Translations under genes and position numbers: made by a program
From: Bacteroidales bacterium
GTDB lineage: Bacteria > Bacteroidota > Bacteroidia > Bacteroidales > Bacteroidaceae
Length of the DNA: 35,369 nt
Direction of reading: 5' to 3'
NCBI GenBank assembly: GCA_022784065.1
Contig: JALFUO010000087.1
Span: 1 to 35,369, forward strand
Notes under the pieces: generated by a model
The model's input: the letters and a program-made list of their open reading frames with translations, nothing else
What the model was told of the DNA's origin: nothing
The model's database searches: none
Part shown: positions 23,861 through 30,551 of the stretch, one piece after another
Layout: every line of letters starts with the position of its first letter
Position numbering within the stretch: position 1 is the first letter of the stretch

Positions 23861-24242
23861 ATTTTAGACAAAAACCATAAAAACCGCTTGCATCGTTTGA
23901 AGCCCAAGGGCACGCCGCTGGGCTTAATGCCGAGCCTGTGAGCCTAATCGGCTCACGCTGGCCCTTAATCCCTGCAGCTGCGGTCGGTTCCCGCCCGCTT
24001 CAAACGCCGCAAGCAAAAAACAGGAAAAAGTGGACGATTGCTTTTTACTGTAAATAGTAAGGACGAAATGCTTTACTTTTTTCTGTTTTTTGGTTGTCCT
24101 GTGGGGCGGGCGGGAACCGACCGCAGCCTTAGCAGATTAAGCACTAGACGAAAGTCGACAGACTTTTAGGCTGGGGCTTAATCGGATAAGGCAGGCGATA
24201 GCCCACACAGGACAAGCGGTTTTGATTGTTTTTGTCAAAATG
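23861..24242. repeat. Pair of inverted, structured elements with differing but paired stems
   Basis: Two homologous units, 23861-24031 and 24075-24242, face each other in inverted orientation. They share outer flanks (GGTTTTxATxGTTTTTGTC), a conserved core (23977-23996, matched in reverse at 24108-24127) and inner flanks (CTGTTTTTTG-like). Each unit can close a long stem: 23886-23903 with 23997-24014 on the left, 24094-24107 with 24201-24215 on the right. The stem sequences are different but remain paired. Inner hairpins include GTGAGCC/GGCTCAC on the left and GAC-GAAA-GTC on the right. No protein is encoded. It fills the 424-base gap between the flippase and the SpmA/B-like gene. Confidence 0.85.
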
Positions 24243-24247
24243 ACCCA

Positions 24248-25477
24248 TTAGAAAAACAGATATGCGATAAACACTGCGGCTATCATGCCCGCGAGGTCGG
24301 CCGCAAGGCCGCAGCCCACGGCATGGCGCGTGCGGCTCACGCCCACCGAACCGAAGTAAACGGCAAGGATATAGAACGTCGTGTCGGTGCTGCCTTGGAA
24401 GATGCAGCTAAGCCGCCCCGCAAAGCTGTCTGCGCCGAAGGTCTGCATCGCATCGACCATCATGCCCCGCGCTCCGCTGCCGCTGAGCGGCTTCATCAGG
24501 GCAGTAGGCAGTGCGCCCACCCACTCGGCATCGCTCCCCGTGCTTCTCACCAGCGCGGCGATGCCTTCTATCGCCCAGTCCATTGCGCCCGAAGCGCGGA
24601 ACACGCCGATGCTCACCAATATGGCAACGAGGTAGGGAATGATGCGCACGGCAGTCTCAAAACCGCCTTTGGCTCCCTCGATAAACGCATCGTAAACGTT
24701 CACCTTTTTCCTGATGCCCGCCACTATGAAGCAGATGATGATGAAAAATAGCAGCACGTTGGCGGTCGTAGTGCCCACGGTGTTCATCGCCGCCGCGTCC
24801 ATTTTGCTGAACAGCCACAGCAGGCCGCCGACTCCCGCCGACAGGCCGCCGAGCGTGAGCAGCAGCACGGGCGAGAGGAGGTTGATGCGCTGCACCAGCC
24901 CCGTGACGACGATGCCGCAGAGAGTGCTGAAAAACGTGGCGAGCAATATGGGGAGGAATATGTCGGTGGGCTGCGCCGCGCCCATCTGAGCGCGATACAC
25001 CATGATACTCACGGGAATGATGGTCAGCCCGCTTGTGTTGAGCACAAGGAACATAATCATCGAGTTAGAGGCAGTGTCTTTCTTCGTATTCAGTTCTTGC
25101 AGACCCTCCATTGCTTTCAGGCCGAGCGGCGTGGCGGCATTGTCGAGACCGAGCATATTGGCGGAGAGGTTCATAAAGATGTTGCCGATGACGGGGTGGT
25201 TGCGCGGAATTTCGGGAAACAATTTCGCAAACACGGGGCCCAGTACCCGCGCGAGGGCATTCACCACGCCGCCGCGCTCCCCGATTTTCATGATGCCCAT
25301 CCATAGCGAAAGCACGCCCGTAAGCCCGAGCGAAATCTCAAACGCCGTTTTGGCGGATTCGAACGTAGAGTTGATGACTGCGGGAAACACGTCGTAGTCG
25401 CCCATAAACAGCAGGCGCACGCAGGCAATGGCGAACGCCGCAAGGAAAAAGAAGATCCAGATATAATTGAGTACCAT
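24248..25477 (-). CDS. SpmA/SpmB-type nucleoside-recognition (Gate) membrane protein
   Basis: The protein of 409 residues begins at MVLNYIWIFFFLAAF, chosen because it opens directly with the first membrane helix; an in-frame ATG 21 codons upstream would add a non-typical polar tail. It consists of two related halves, the first like spore maturation protein A (FEISLGLTGVLSLWMGIMKIGERGG, then NMLGLDNAATPLGLKAM) and the second like SpmB (GGFETAVRIIPYLVAILVSIGVFRASG, then GARGMMVDAMQTFGADSFAG). Both belong to the Gate/nucleoside-recognition superfamily. In non-sporulating Bacteroidota the fused form is common and its substrate is unknown. A possible -7 box lies at 25560-25567. The gene is divergent from ruvB. 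Confidence 0.88.
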   Translation of the reverse strand: MVLNYIWIFFFLAAFAIACVRLLFMGDYDVFPAVINSTFESAKTAFEISLGLTGVLSLWMGIMKIGERGGVVNALARVLGPVFAKLFPEIPRNHPVIGNIFMNLSANMLGLDNAATPLGLKAMEGLQELNTKKDTASNSMIMFLVLNTSGLTIIPVSIMVYRAQMGAAQPTDIFLPILLATFFSTLCGIVVTGLVQRINLLSPVLLLTLGGLSAGVGGLLWLFSKMDAAAMNTVGTTTANVLLFFIIICFIVAGIRKKVNVYDAFIEGAKGGFETAVRIIPYLVAILVSIGVFRASGAMDWAIEGIAALVRSTGSDAEWVGALPTALMKPLSGSGARGMMVDAMQTFGADSFAGRLSCIFQGSTDTTFYILAVYFGSVGVSRTRHAVGCGLAADLAGMIAAVFIAYLFF

Positions 25478-25559
25478 ATTATATATAATGTGTATCGGGC
25501 AGGGTCGTATCGCGCTGTTCTGCCAAATGATCATTAACAAAATGGGCTTTATAATCGTG

Positions 25560-25567
25560 CAAAGTTA
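25560..25567 (-). promoter_or_regulatory. Candidate -7 box for the SpmA/B-like gene
   Basis: TAACTTTG on the minus strand fits the consensus. It would give a leader of about 75 bases, consistent with the start chosen at 25477. The -33 element is not clear. Confidence 0.5.
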
Positions 25568-25642
25568 AATAAAAACGTATGCACAGCCCGCCAAAAACGC
25601 GCTTTTCTTATAAGATAAGCCGTGCCGCCAATCCTTTTTTGC

Positions 25643-25650
25643 TAACTTTG
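25643..25650 (+). promoter_or_regulatory. Candidate -7 box directly before ruvB
   Basis: TAACTTTG ends only five bases before the ruvB ATG at 25656. If this is the promoter in use, the transcript would begin at or next to the start codon, meaning a leaderless or nearly leaderless mRNA. The -33 element is poor. Confidence 0.5.
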
Positions 25651-25655
25651 CCGCT

Positions 25656-26705
25656 ATGAAAGACGATACATTCGACATTCGCGCCCAGCAGCAAGCCCCG
25701 CAGCCGGCAGAAAAGGATTTTGAAAACGCGCTGCGCCCGCTTTCGTTCGACGATTTCAGCGGACAGAAGAAAGTGGTGGAAAACCTGCGCATCTTTGTCG
25801 AGGCGGCACGCTATCGCGGCGAGCCGCTCGACCATACGCTCCTGCACGGCCCCCCGGGACTGGGCAAGACCACGCTTTCCAACATCATCGCCAACGAACT
25901 TGGCGTGGGTTTCAAACTGACCTCGGGCCCCGTGCTTGACAAGCCGGGCGACCTGGCGGGCTTGCTCACGAGCCTTGAAAAGAACGATGTGCTCTTCATC
26001 GATGAGATACATCGCCTCTCGCCCGTGGTGGAGGAATATCTCTACTCCGCTATGGAGGACTACCGCATCGACATCATGATCGACCGCGGCCCAGCGGCGC
26101 GGTCAATTCAGATAGACCTCAACCCCTTCACGCTCGTGGGCGCCACCACGCGCAGCGGCCTGCTCACCGCCCCGCTCCGCGCCCGTTTCGGCATCAACCT
26201 CCACCTCGAATACTACGATGCCGCCACGCTGGCGCACATCGTGACGCGCTCCGCCGACATACTCGGCGTGCCCATAGAGCCCCGCGCGGCCGACGAGATA
26301 GCAGGGCGCAGCCGAGGTACGCCCCGTATCGCCAATGCCCTTTTGCGCCGCGTGCGCGACTTTGCACAGGTGCGCGGCAACGGCAGCATCAACCTCGCCA
26401 TTGCTCGCTTCGCACTCGAAGCGCTCAATATAGATAAATATGGCTTGGACGAAATCGACAATAAAATACTCCTCACCATCATCGACAAGTTCAAGGGCGG
26501 CCCTGTCGGCGTTTCCACCATTGCCACCGCTATTGGCGAGGACGCCGGCACTGTGGAAGAGGTTTACGAGCCGTTTCTCATCAAAGAGGGTTTTATACGC
26601 CGCACGCCGCGCGGCCGCGAAGTCACCGACCTCGCTTATCAGCACCTCGGCCGCAACCCCTATGGCGGCACGCCCATGCAGCCGTCCCTATTCACCGAAA
26701 ACTAA
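25656..26705 (+). CDS. ruvB: Holliday junction branch migration ATPase RuvB
   Basis: The 349-residue AAA+ hexameric motor drives branch migration of Holliday junctions with RuvA. Walker A is [12 protein letters not shown] (about residues 64-75), Walker B is [11 protein letters not shown] and sensor 1 is [12 protein letters not shown]. The RuvB-specific [19 protein letters not shown] (sensor 2 arginine) and C-terminal winged helix ([20 protein letters not shown]) follow. The start gives the usual N terminus ending in [15 protein letters not shown]. ybeY begins six bases after the stop, so the two form an operon. The string TCTTATAAGATAAG lies about 35 bases before the start. Confidence 0.98.
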   Translation: MKDDTFDIRAQQQAPQPAEKDFENALRPLSFDDFSGQKKVVENLRIFVEAARYRGEPLDHTLLHGPPGLGKTTLSNIIANELGVGFKLTSGPVLDKPGDLAGLLTSLEKNDVLFIDEIHRLSPVVEEYLYSAMEDYRIDIMIDRGPAARSIQIDLNPFTLVGATTRSGLLTAPLRARFGINLHLEYYDAATLAHIVTRSADILGVPIEPRAADEIAGRSRGTPRIANALLRRVRDFAQVRGNGSINLAIARFALEALNIDKYGLDEIDNKILLTIIDKFKGGPVGVSTIATAIGEDAGTVEEVYEPFLIKEGFIRRTPRGREVTDLAYQHLGRNPYGGTPMQPSLFTEN

Positions 26706-26711
26706 TTGCTT

Positions 26712-27134
26712 ATGATTTCTTACCAAACCTTCAACGTGAAGATGCCGTCCATTCGCCGCCGCGACGTGTCGGCGTGGGTGCGCCGCGTGGCAGCGGGCTA
26801 CGGCAAAAGGGTGGGAGAGGTGGCATATATCTTCTGCGACGATGAGAAAATACTCGAAGTGAACCGCCAATATCTCAACCACGACTATTACACCGACATC
26901 ATCACCTTCGACTATTGCGAGGACGACACCATCTCGGGCGACCTCTTCATCAGCCTCGACACGGTGCGAAGCAACGCCGAGGCGCAAGGCACGGCCTACG
27001 ACGAAGAACTGCACCGCGTCATAATCCACGGCATTCTCCACCTTTGCGGCATCAACGACAAAGGCCCTGGCGAGCGCGCCATTATGGAAGCCGCCGAAAA
27101 CAAAGCCTTGCAGGAGCGCGCCGCAGGCAAATAA
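26712..27134 (+). CDS. ybeY: Endoribonuclease YbeY (rRNA maturation factor)
   Basis: The 140-residue zinc-dependent endoribonuclease is involved in 16S rRNA 3' processing and ribosome quality control. The start at 26712 (MISYQTFNVKMPS) is the first ATG after the ruvB stop. The metal motif appears as HGILHLCGINDKGPGER, that is HxxxH with Lys where many bacteria have the third His (GYDH). I recall this NDKGPGE form as usual in Bacteroidota, so it is not a defect. A conserved block YLNHDYYTDIITFDY precedes it. A strong terminator follows the stop. Confidence 0.95.
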   Translation: MISYQTFNVKMPSIRRRDVSAWVRRVAAGYGKRVGEVAYIFCDDEKILEVNRQYLNHDYYTDIITFDYCEDDTISGDLFISLDTVRSNAEAQGTAYDEELHRVIIHGILHLCGINDKGPGERAIMEAAENKALQERAAGK

Positions 27135-27141
27135 GTATTTC

Positions 27142-27181
27142 AATCTTGCTGATGTTTTTCATTTTCAGCAAGATTTTTTTT
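27142..27181 (+). terminator. Terminator of the ruvB-ybeY operon
   Basis: A perfect 11-bp stem AATCTTGCTGA (27142-27152) with TCAGCAAGATT (27165-27175) is followed by a run of T. It begins seven bases after the ybeY stop. Confidence 0.95.
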
Positions 27182-27467
27182 GCCCTCTGCGCATTCCGTA
27201 AAAACTTCCTTGCGGCAAATAAAAGATTCAACGCAGCAAACTCCGCTTTAATCCGTCAAACTTCGCCTTCCGCCGTTTTTCGCATCAAAAAATCGCCCGC
27301 CCTGCAAAGAAAGAGTGGCAATATTGCCAAAAATTCTTTGCAGGACGGGCTGTGTTTCTAATGTTTGGATAGCCGGCATAGTGCTCCCAGTCTGGCCATC
27401 TCGGAAGTTATGGAAACTTGCTCGCGAGAAAGTAGGTCCGGCGGGCGAGCCACGGCGCGGCGAGCGT
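27182..27467. other. Intergenic region between ybeY and the LOG-family gene
   Basis: This convergent gap holds a strong hairpin at 27295-27350. Between that and the LOG-family stop is a stretch with phrases reminiscent of 5S rRNA (TCGGAAGTTA, then GAGAAAGTAGGTC) that does not convincingly make a 5S gene. A minus-strand open frame of 79 codons (27248-27487) overlaps the end of the LOG-family gene and is not believed. Confidence 0.6.
27284..27350 (-). terminator. Long hairpin with inner palindrome, likely minus-strand terminator
   Basis: GCCCGCCCTGCAAAGAA at 27295-27311 pairs with 27334-27350, with one mismatch. The loop contains the perfect palindrome TGGCAATATTGCCA (27316-27329). On the minus strand it is followed by GATTTTTTTG. 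It may end the transcript of the LOG-family gene, though it lies 118 bases beyond that gene's stop. Confidence 0.7.
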
Positions 27468-28001
27468 TCAGGCCAAAAGCCTTTCAAGGTCGTCGACGTT
27501 GTCGGCCACGGCGAAGAGTTCCGCGAAGTCCTCGGAGATAAGGCCGTCGTCTTTCAGGCGTGCGAGTGTCGCGAGCAGGCTGTCCCAGCAGCCGCCGGCA
27601 TTGTAGAGCACTACGGGCATGCGGCCGATGCCGATGGTGGCGGTGGCGAGGGCGGTAAAGAGTTCGTCGAGCGTGCCGATGCCGCCGGGCAGCACCACGA
27701 GGGCTTCGCTCTCGCGCATCATGATGGCCTTGCGGTCGTGCAGGTCGGTGCAGCGGAACGTCACGTCCAGGAGGTCGCTCACGAGGTTGCGCTGGAAGAG
27801 AATTTCGGGCACAACGCCGTAGATGCGTGCGCCGCCGCAGCGGGCGGTTTGCGCCAATACTTCCATCATGCCCTTGCGAGCGCCGCCGTAGACCAGCGTG
27901 CGCCCTGTGCGTCCGAGCCAAGCGCCTACGTCTTCGGCCGCCTTGCGGTAGGCGGCAGGCAGGTCGGATTTTGAAGAAAGATATACGCCGATTTTTTGCA
28001 T
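27468..28001 (-). CDS. LOG family protein (cytokinin riboside 5'-monophosphate phosphoribohydrolase-like)
   Basis: The 177-residue Rossmann-type protein has the LOG signature PGGIGTLDELFTAL (about residues 104-117), matching PGGxGTxxE, and the earlier Arg-containing block MMRESEALVVL. LOG proteins cleave nucleoside monophosphates between base and ribose phosphate. In bacteria without plant contact the substrate is thought to be AMP or similar, so the physiological role here is open. The length is normal for the short class. The start lies just after a GTAGGGGCG palindrome. It is downstream of the C1 peptidase gene with an 84-base gap containing repeats, so co-transcription is possible but uncertain. 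Confidence 0.92.
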   Translation of the reverse strand: MQKIGVYLSSKSDLPAAYRKAAEDVGAWLGRTGRTLVYGGARKGMMEVLAQTARCGGARIYGVVPEILFQRNLVSDLLDVTFRCTDLHDRKAIMMRESEALVVLPGGIGTLDELFTALATATIGIGRMPVVLYNAGGCWDSLLATLARLKDDGLISEDFAELFAVADNVDDLERLLA

Positions 28002-28013
28002 AATTGTTTTTTA

Positions 28014-28037
28014 GTAGGGGCGTTTTGCAAAACGCCC
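28014..28037. repeat. GTAGGGGCG family palindrome
   Basis: GTAG precedes the perfect 20-bp palindrome GGGCGTTTTGCAAAACGCCC at 28018-28037. It is the cleanest copy of the family in the window and lies 13 bases upstream of the LOG-family start. Degenerate 8-bp units (GTAAACAA) of the other repeat family follow at 28041-28060. Confidence 0.85.
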
Positions 28038-28085
28038 GAGAGTAAACAATGTAAACAAGTAAATGAGTGGACGCGAGGAAACATA

Positions 28086-29477
28086 TTATTTGTCCTCGGC
28101 AAAGAGCGGGTCCCAAGCCGGGAGCACCGTGGGCTTCTGCTTCATGAGGTCGAGCACGGAGGCGGGCACGTATTTCTTGTCCACCACGAGGCGGAACATA
28201 TATTCGTCGAACCACTCATCGGTCATAATGATGTGTCCCTGATAACCGGCGGTCGGGCCCCAAGAATTTTCCACCTTCCACTTTGTAGGCTTGCCCTCGG
28301 CATCGAGGTCAACGGCCATGAGCGTCATGGCGTGGGAAGAGGCGGAGGCAAAGGTGCGTATGCGGTCGGCCTTGTTCATCGGGAAGTCCGTGCCGAAGAG
28401 GTCGGCGTAGTTGTAGTTGGCGAGCGAGAGGATGCCCGTCTTGGAGTTGTAGCATTTGCCCACGTCGCAGGAGAAATAGAGCATCGTGCTGTCCTTGATA
28501 GAGGCAATGGCAAGGGGCTTTATCTCGTCCATGGGCAGGTTGATGTACGTCCACTGGCAGCCGTCGTAAGAGTGGCGGTCGTACTCGATGGTGTAAGTTT
28601 TGTGGTAGGGGCGCGAGGGGTCGTTCATCACCATGATGTAGTTGTTCTTCAAGTCATCGCCCACGTAGGTTTCGTAGAACGAGCGCGGCGTGTAGTTTTT
28701 GGTCTCGACGGGTTTGCCCGATGCGTCCTTGCGCGTCCACGTGAACTCTGCGGGCGGCGTGCCGAGGCAGATGCTGAGCATTCGGTAGACGGTGGCGAGC
28801 ATTTCCGTCTTGCGTTTTTGCAGGGCGGCGGGTTTCTCGCCTTTCGCCACGGCGGCGCGGAGCGCAAGGCCGTATTCGCGCAGTTTGAGGGCGATGAGGT
28901 CGCTCATGCGCGAGGTGTTGTTGGCGGCGAAGCTTTCAGGCATCACTTCGGCAGGCACAAGGCCGTATTTCGTCACCACATCCTGCACGCCGCAGAAGGT
29001 GCCGCCATCGGAGAGCGGGTTCTTGAAGAGCCATTCCACCGTCTTGTCGTCCATCGGCTTCTTGGCGTTGTCGATCGTGGCTTGCAGGAAGAGGTTGGCC
29101 TTTTCAAGCTGGTCGTAGAAGAAGCAATAGCTTTGCGAAAACTCGAATTTGCCGAGTTCGTATTTCTTAATCATGCGTGCGCGGAACACGTTGAGGCCCG
29201 TGAAGAGCCAGCAGCGGCCGGAGGACTTTTGGTCGGTGACACCTTTCGAGGGCACCTCGTTGGAGAAATACGTGTCGGTGAGCGCGGGATTTTCAGCCGC
29301 AAGCGCGAGTTGGTTGATGCTCGTGCCGGCGAGGGCGTTGCGCAAGGCCCGTGTCTCGGCGGTGGCGGGACAGGCTTTGCGGATCTCGCTGAGCATTTCG
29401 GGGGAGATGCCGCCAGTTTGTGCTGCGGCGTTGCCCAAAGAAAGCAGGGCGAAGAGGGTGAAAAGAATTTTTTTCAT
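28086..29477 (-). CDS. Exported C1-family (bleomycin hydrolase/PepC-like) cysteine peptidase
   Basis: The 463-residue protein begins with a signal peptide (MKKILFTLFALLSLGNAAAQ). The catalytic Cys89 lies in QKSSGRCWLFTGLN, the His in SSHAMTLMAVD and the Asn in KVENSWG, the order and spacing of the C1B bleomycin hydrolase/aminopeptidase C group. The unusual point, shared with some Bacteroidota homologues, is the signal peptide, which places a normally cytoplasmic peptidase in the periplasm or beyond. It probably trims peptides from protein breakdown. The gene starts eight bases after the PAP2 stop, so the two are likely co-transcribed. Confidence 0.93.
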   Translation of the reverse strand: MKKILFTLFALLSLGNAAAQTGGISPEMLSEIRKACPATAETRALRNALAGTSINQLALAAENPALTDTYFSNEVPSKGVTDQKSSGRCWLFTGLNVFRARMIKKYELGKFEFSQSYCFFYDQLEKANLFLQATIDNAKKPMDDKTVEWLFKNPLSDGGTFCGVQDVVTKYGLVPAEVMPESFAANNTSRMSDLIALKLREYGLALRAAVAKGEKPAALQKRKTEMLATVYRMLSICLGTPPAEFTWTRKDASGKPVETKNYTPRSFYETYVGDDLKNNYIMVMNDPSRPYHKTYTIEYDRHSYDGCQWTYINLPMDEIKPLAIASIKDSTMLYFSCDVGKCYNSKTGILSLANYNYADLFGTDFPMNKADRIRTFASASSHAMTLMAVDLDAEGKPTKWKVENSWGPTAGYQGHIIMTDEWFDEYMFRLVVDKKYVPASVLDLMKQKPTVLPAWDPLFAEDK

Positions 29478-29485
29478 AATAAGGA

Positions 29486-30505
29486 TTATTTTGTTGTTGA
29501 TAATGACCTATGTCCGAGGTGCGCCACGCGCAGCCAGAGTTTGCTGCACACGAGGTAGAAGATAACGGCAGATACCCAGCCGCCGAATACGTCGATGAGG
29601 TAGTGCGCCTCAATGTACACCGTGGCGCCGCAGAGGAACACGTAGAACGGCAGGGCGCACCAGAAGAGCGGCCTGCCCGTGCGCCAAAGGAGGAAGAGTA
29701 GCACCGTGCTCATGCCTACGTGGGAAGAGGGGAAAGCCGCCGTGGGGCGTTCGCCCGACTGCTGCGTGCCTTCTACCAGCGAACGGAAGAAACCGTCGGG
29801 ACCGGGCGAGGCAGCCAGTTCCGTGTGGGTGCGGAAGTAGTCGCCCACCAGAGGGAAGTGGCCTGCGTTGATGACATCCTCGCCTACGGCGTGGAAATAA
29901 TATTGCGGGCCGGCAACGGGCAAGAAGAGGTAGATGAGATAATAAAGGAAAAACGCTGTGAGCACGATGAACGCGCTGCGCTCAAATTCGTTGCGGTTTT
30001 CGGCCAGCCTCTCCCGTTCGAGGGCGGGCGTATGCAATACGCCCCTACATAGCGGCGAGAGCACGGCGAGGGCAATGAGCGGATAGTAGGAGAAATAGCC
30101 GAGGTGGAACAATTCGCTCCACACCTTGCCCGATAGCCAACCGCTCATCTCCAACGAGGGCTGGCAGCCGAAGAGAGCAGCATCGGCGGCGGCGAACACG
30201 TGGTCGAGGTTGGGGAAGATTTGGCAAAATTCGTAGGTGTCGGGATACCAGTAGCCCAAGAGTGTGAGCGGATACAGATTGCGCAGGAAGAGCGTGTAGC
30301 GGTTGGGGCGCAGGCGGTGGAAGCCGAAGAGCAGCGACATGCCGCCGAGCACGAGGCCGCGCCCCGTGAGGAGCTGCCAAGGGTCGCGAAACTCGTGCCA
30401 GAGCAGCAGCACGAGGACGGCGGTGAAGAGCGTGTAGATCAGCGTGACCCATTCGATGGCCAAAAGCCCGGGGCGTTTTTCCATATTTCCGATATGTTCT
30501 GCCAT
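29486..30505 (-). CDS. PAP2-superfamily membrane phosphatase with an in-frame repeat
   Basis: The 339-residue protein has about six to eight membrane segments. The phosphatidic-acid-phosphatase motifs are visible towards the C terminus: RPTAAFPSSHVGMS (PSSH, with the catalytic-cycle His) and ATVYIEAHYLIDVFGGW (H and D of the last motif). The usual Ser-Arg before the last His is replaced by Ile-Glu. Such enzymes remove phosphate from lipid phosphates or lipid pyrophosphates at the membrane. Residues 153-160 (CRGVLHTP) are encoded by a GTAGGGGCG palindrome inserted in frame between two hydrophobic segments. It belongs to the close-set block with the epimerase, LTA-synthase-like enzyme and ABC exporter. 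Confidence 0.88.
   Translation of the reverse strand: MAEHIGNMEKRPGLLAIEWVTLIYTLFTAVLVLLLWHEFRDPWQLLTGRGLVLGGMSLLFGFHRLRPNRYTLFLRNLYPLTLLGYWYPDTYEFCQIFPNLDHVFAAADAALFGCQPSLEMSGWLSGKVWSELFHLGYFSYYPLIALAVLSPLCRGVLHTPALERERLAENRNEFERSAFIVLTAFFLYYLIYLFLPVAGPQYYFHAVGEDVINAGHFPLVGDYFRTHTELAASPGPDGFFRSLVEGTQQSGERPTAAFPSSHVGMSTVLLFLLWRTGRPLFWCALPFYVFLCGATVYIEAHYLIDVFGGWVSAVIFYLVCSKLWLRVAHLGHRSLSTTK
30026..30048. repeat. GTAGGGGCG palindrome inside the PAP2 gene
   Basis: The plus strand reads GGGCGTATGCAATACGCCC then CTAC, so the minus strand begins GTAGGGGCG. This is a full-length copy of the intergenic family within a coding frame, and the PAP2 frame reads through it. Confidence 0.85.
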
Positions 30506-30551
30506 TGATTATATTATATATTGTCTGATAGAATCCGATGAAATTAGAGGC

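Noticed and set aside
26712-27134. Defective YbeY because the third His of the metal motif is absent
   Set aside because: The NDKGPGE variant is, as far as I recall, normal for Bacteroidota YbeY, and the rest of the motif is intact.
27248-27487. 79-codon minus-strand frame after the LOG-family gene
   Set aside because: It overlaps the LOG-family gene's end and a large hairpin, and it shows no recognisable family. It could be revisited if transcripts or homologues are found.
27996-29558. 520-codon plus-strand frame opposite the C1 peptidase
   Set aside because: The antisense strand of a gene with an intact catalytic triad and signal peptide; the translation has no recognisable family.
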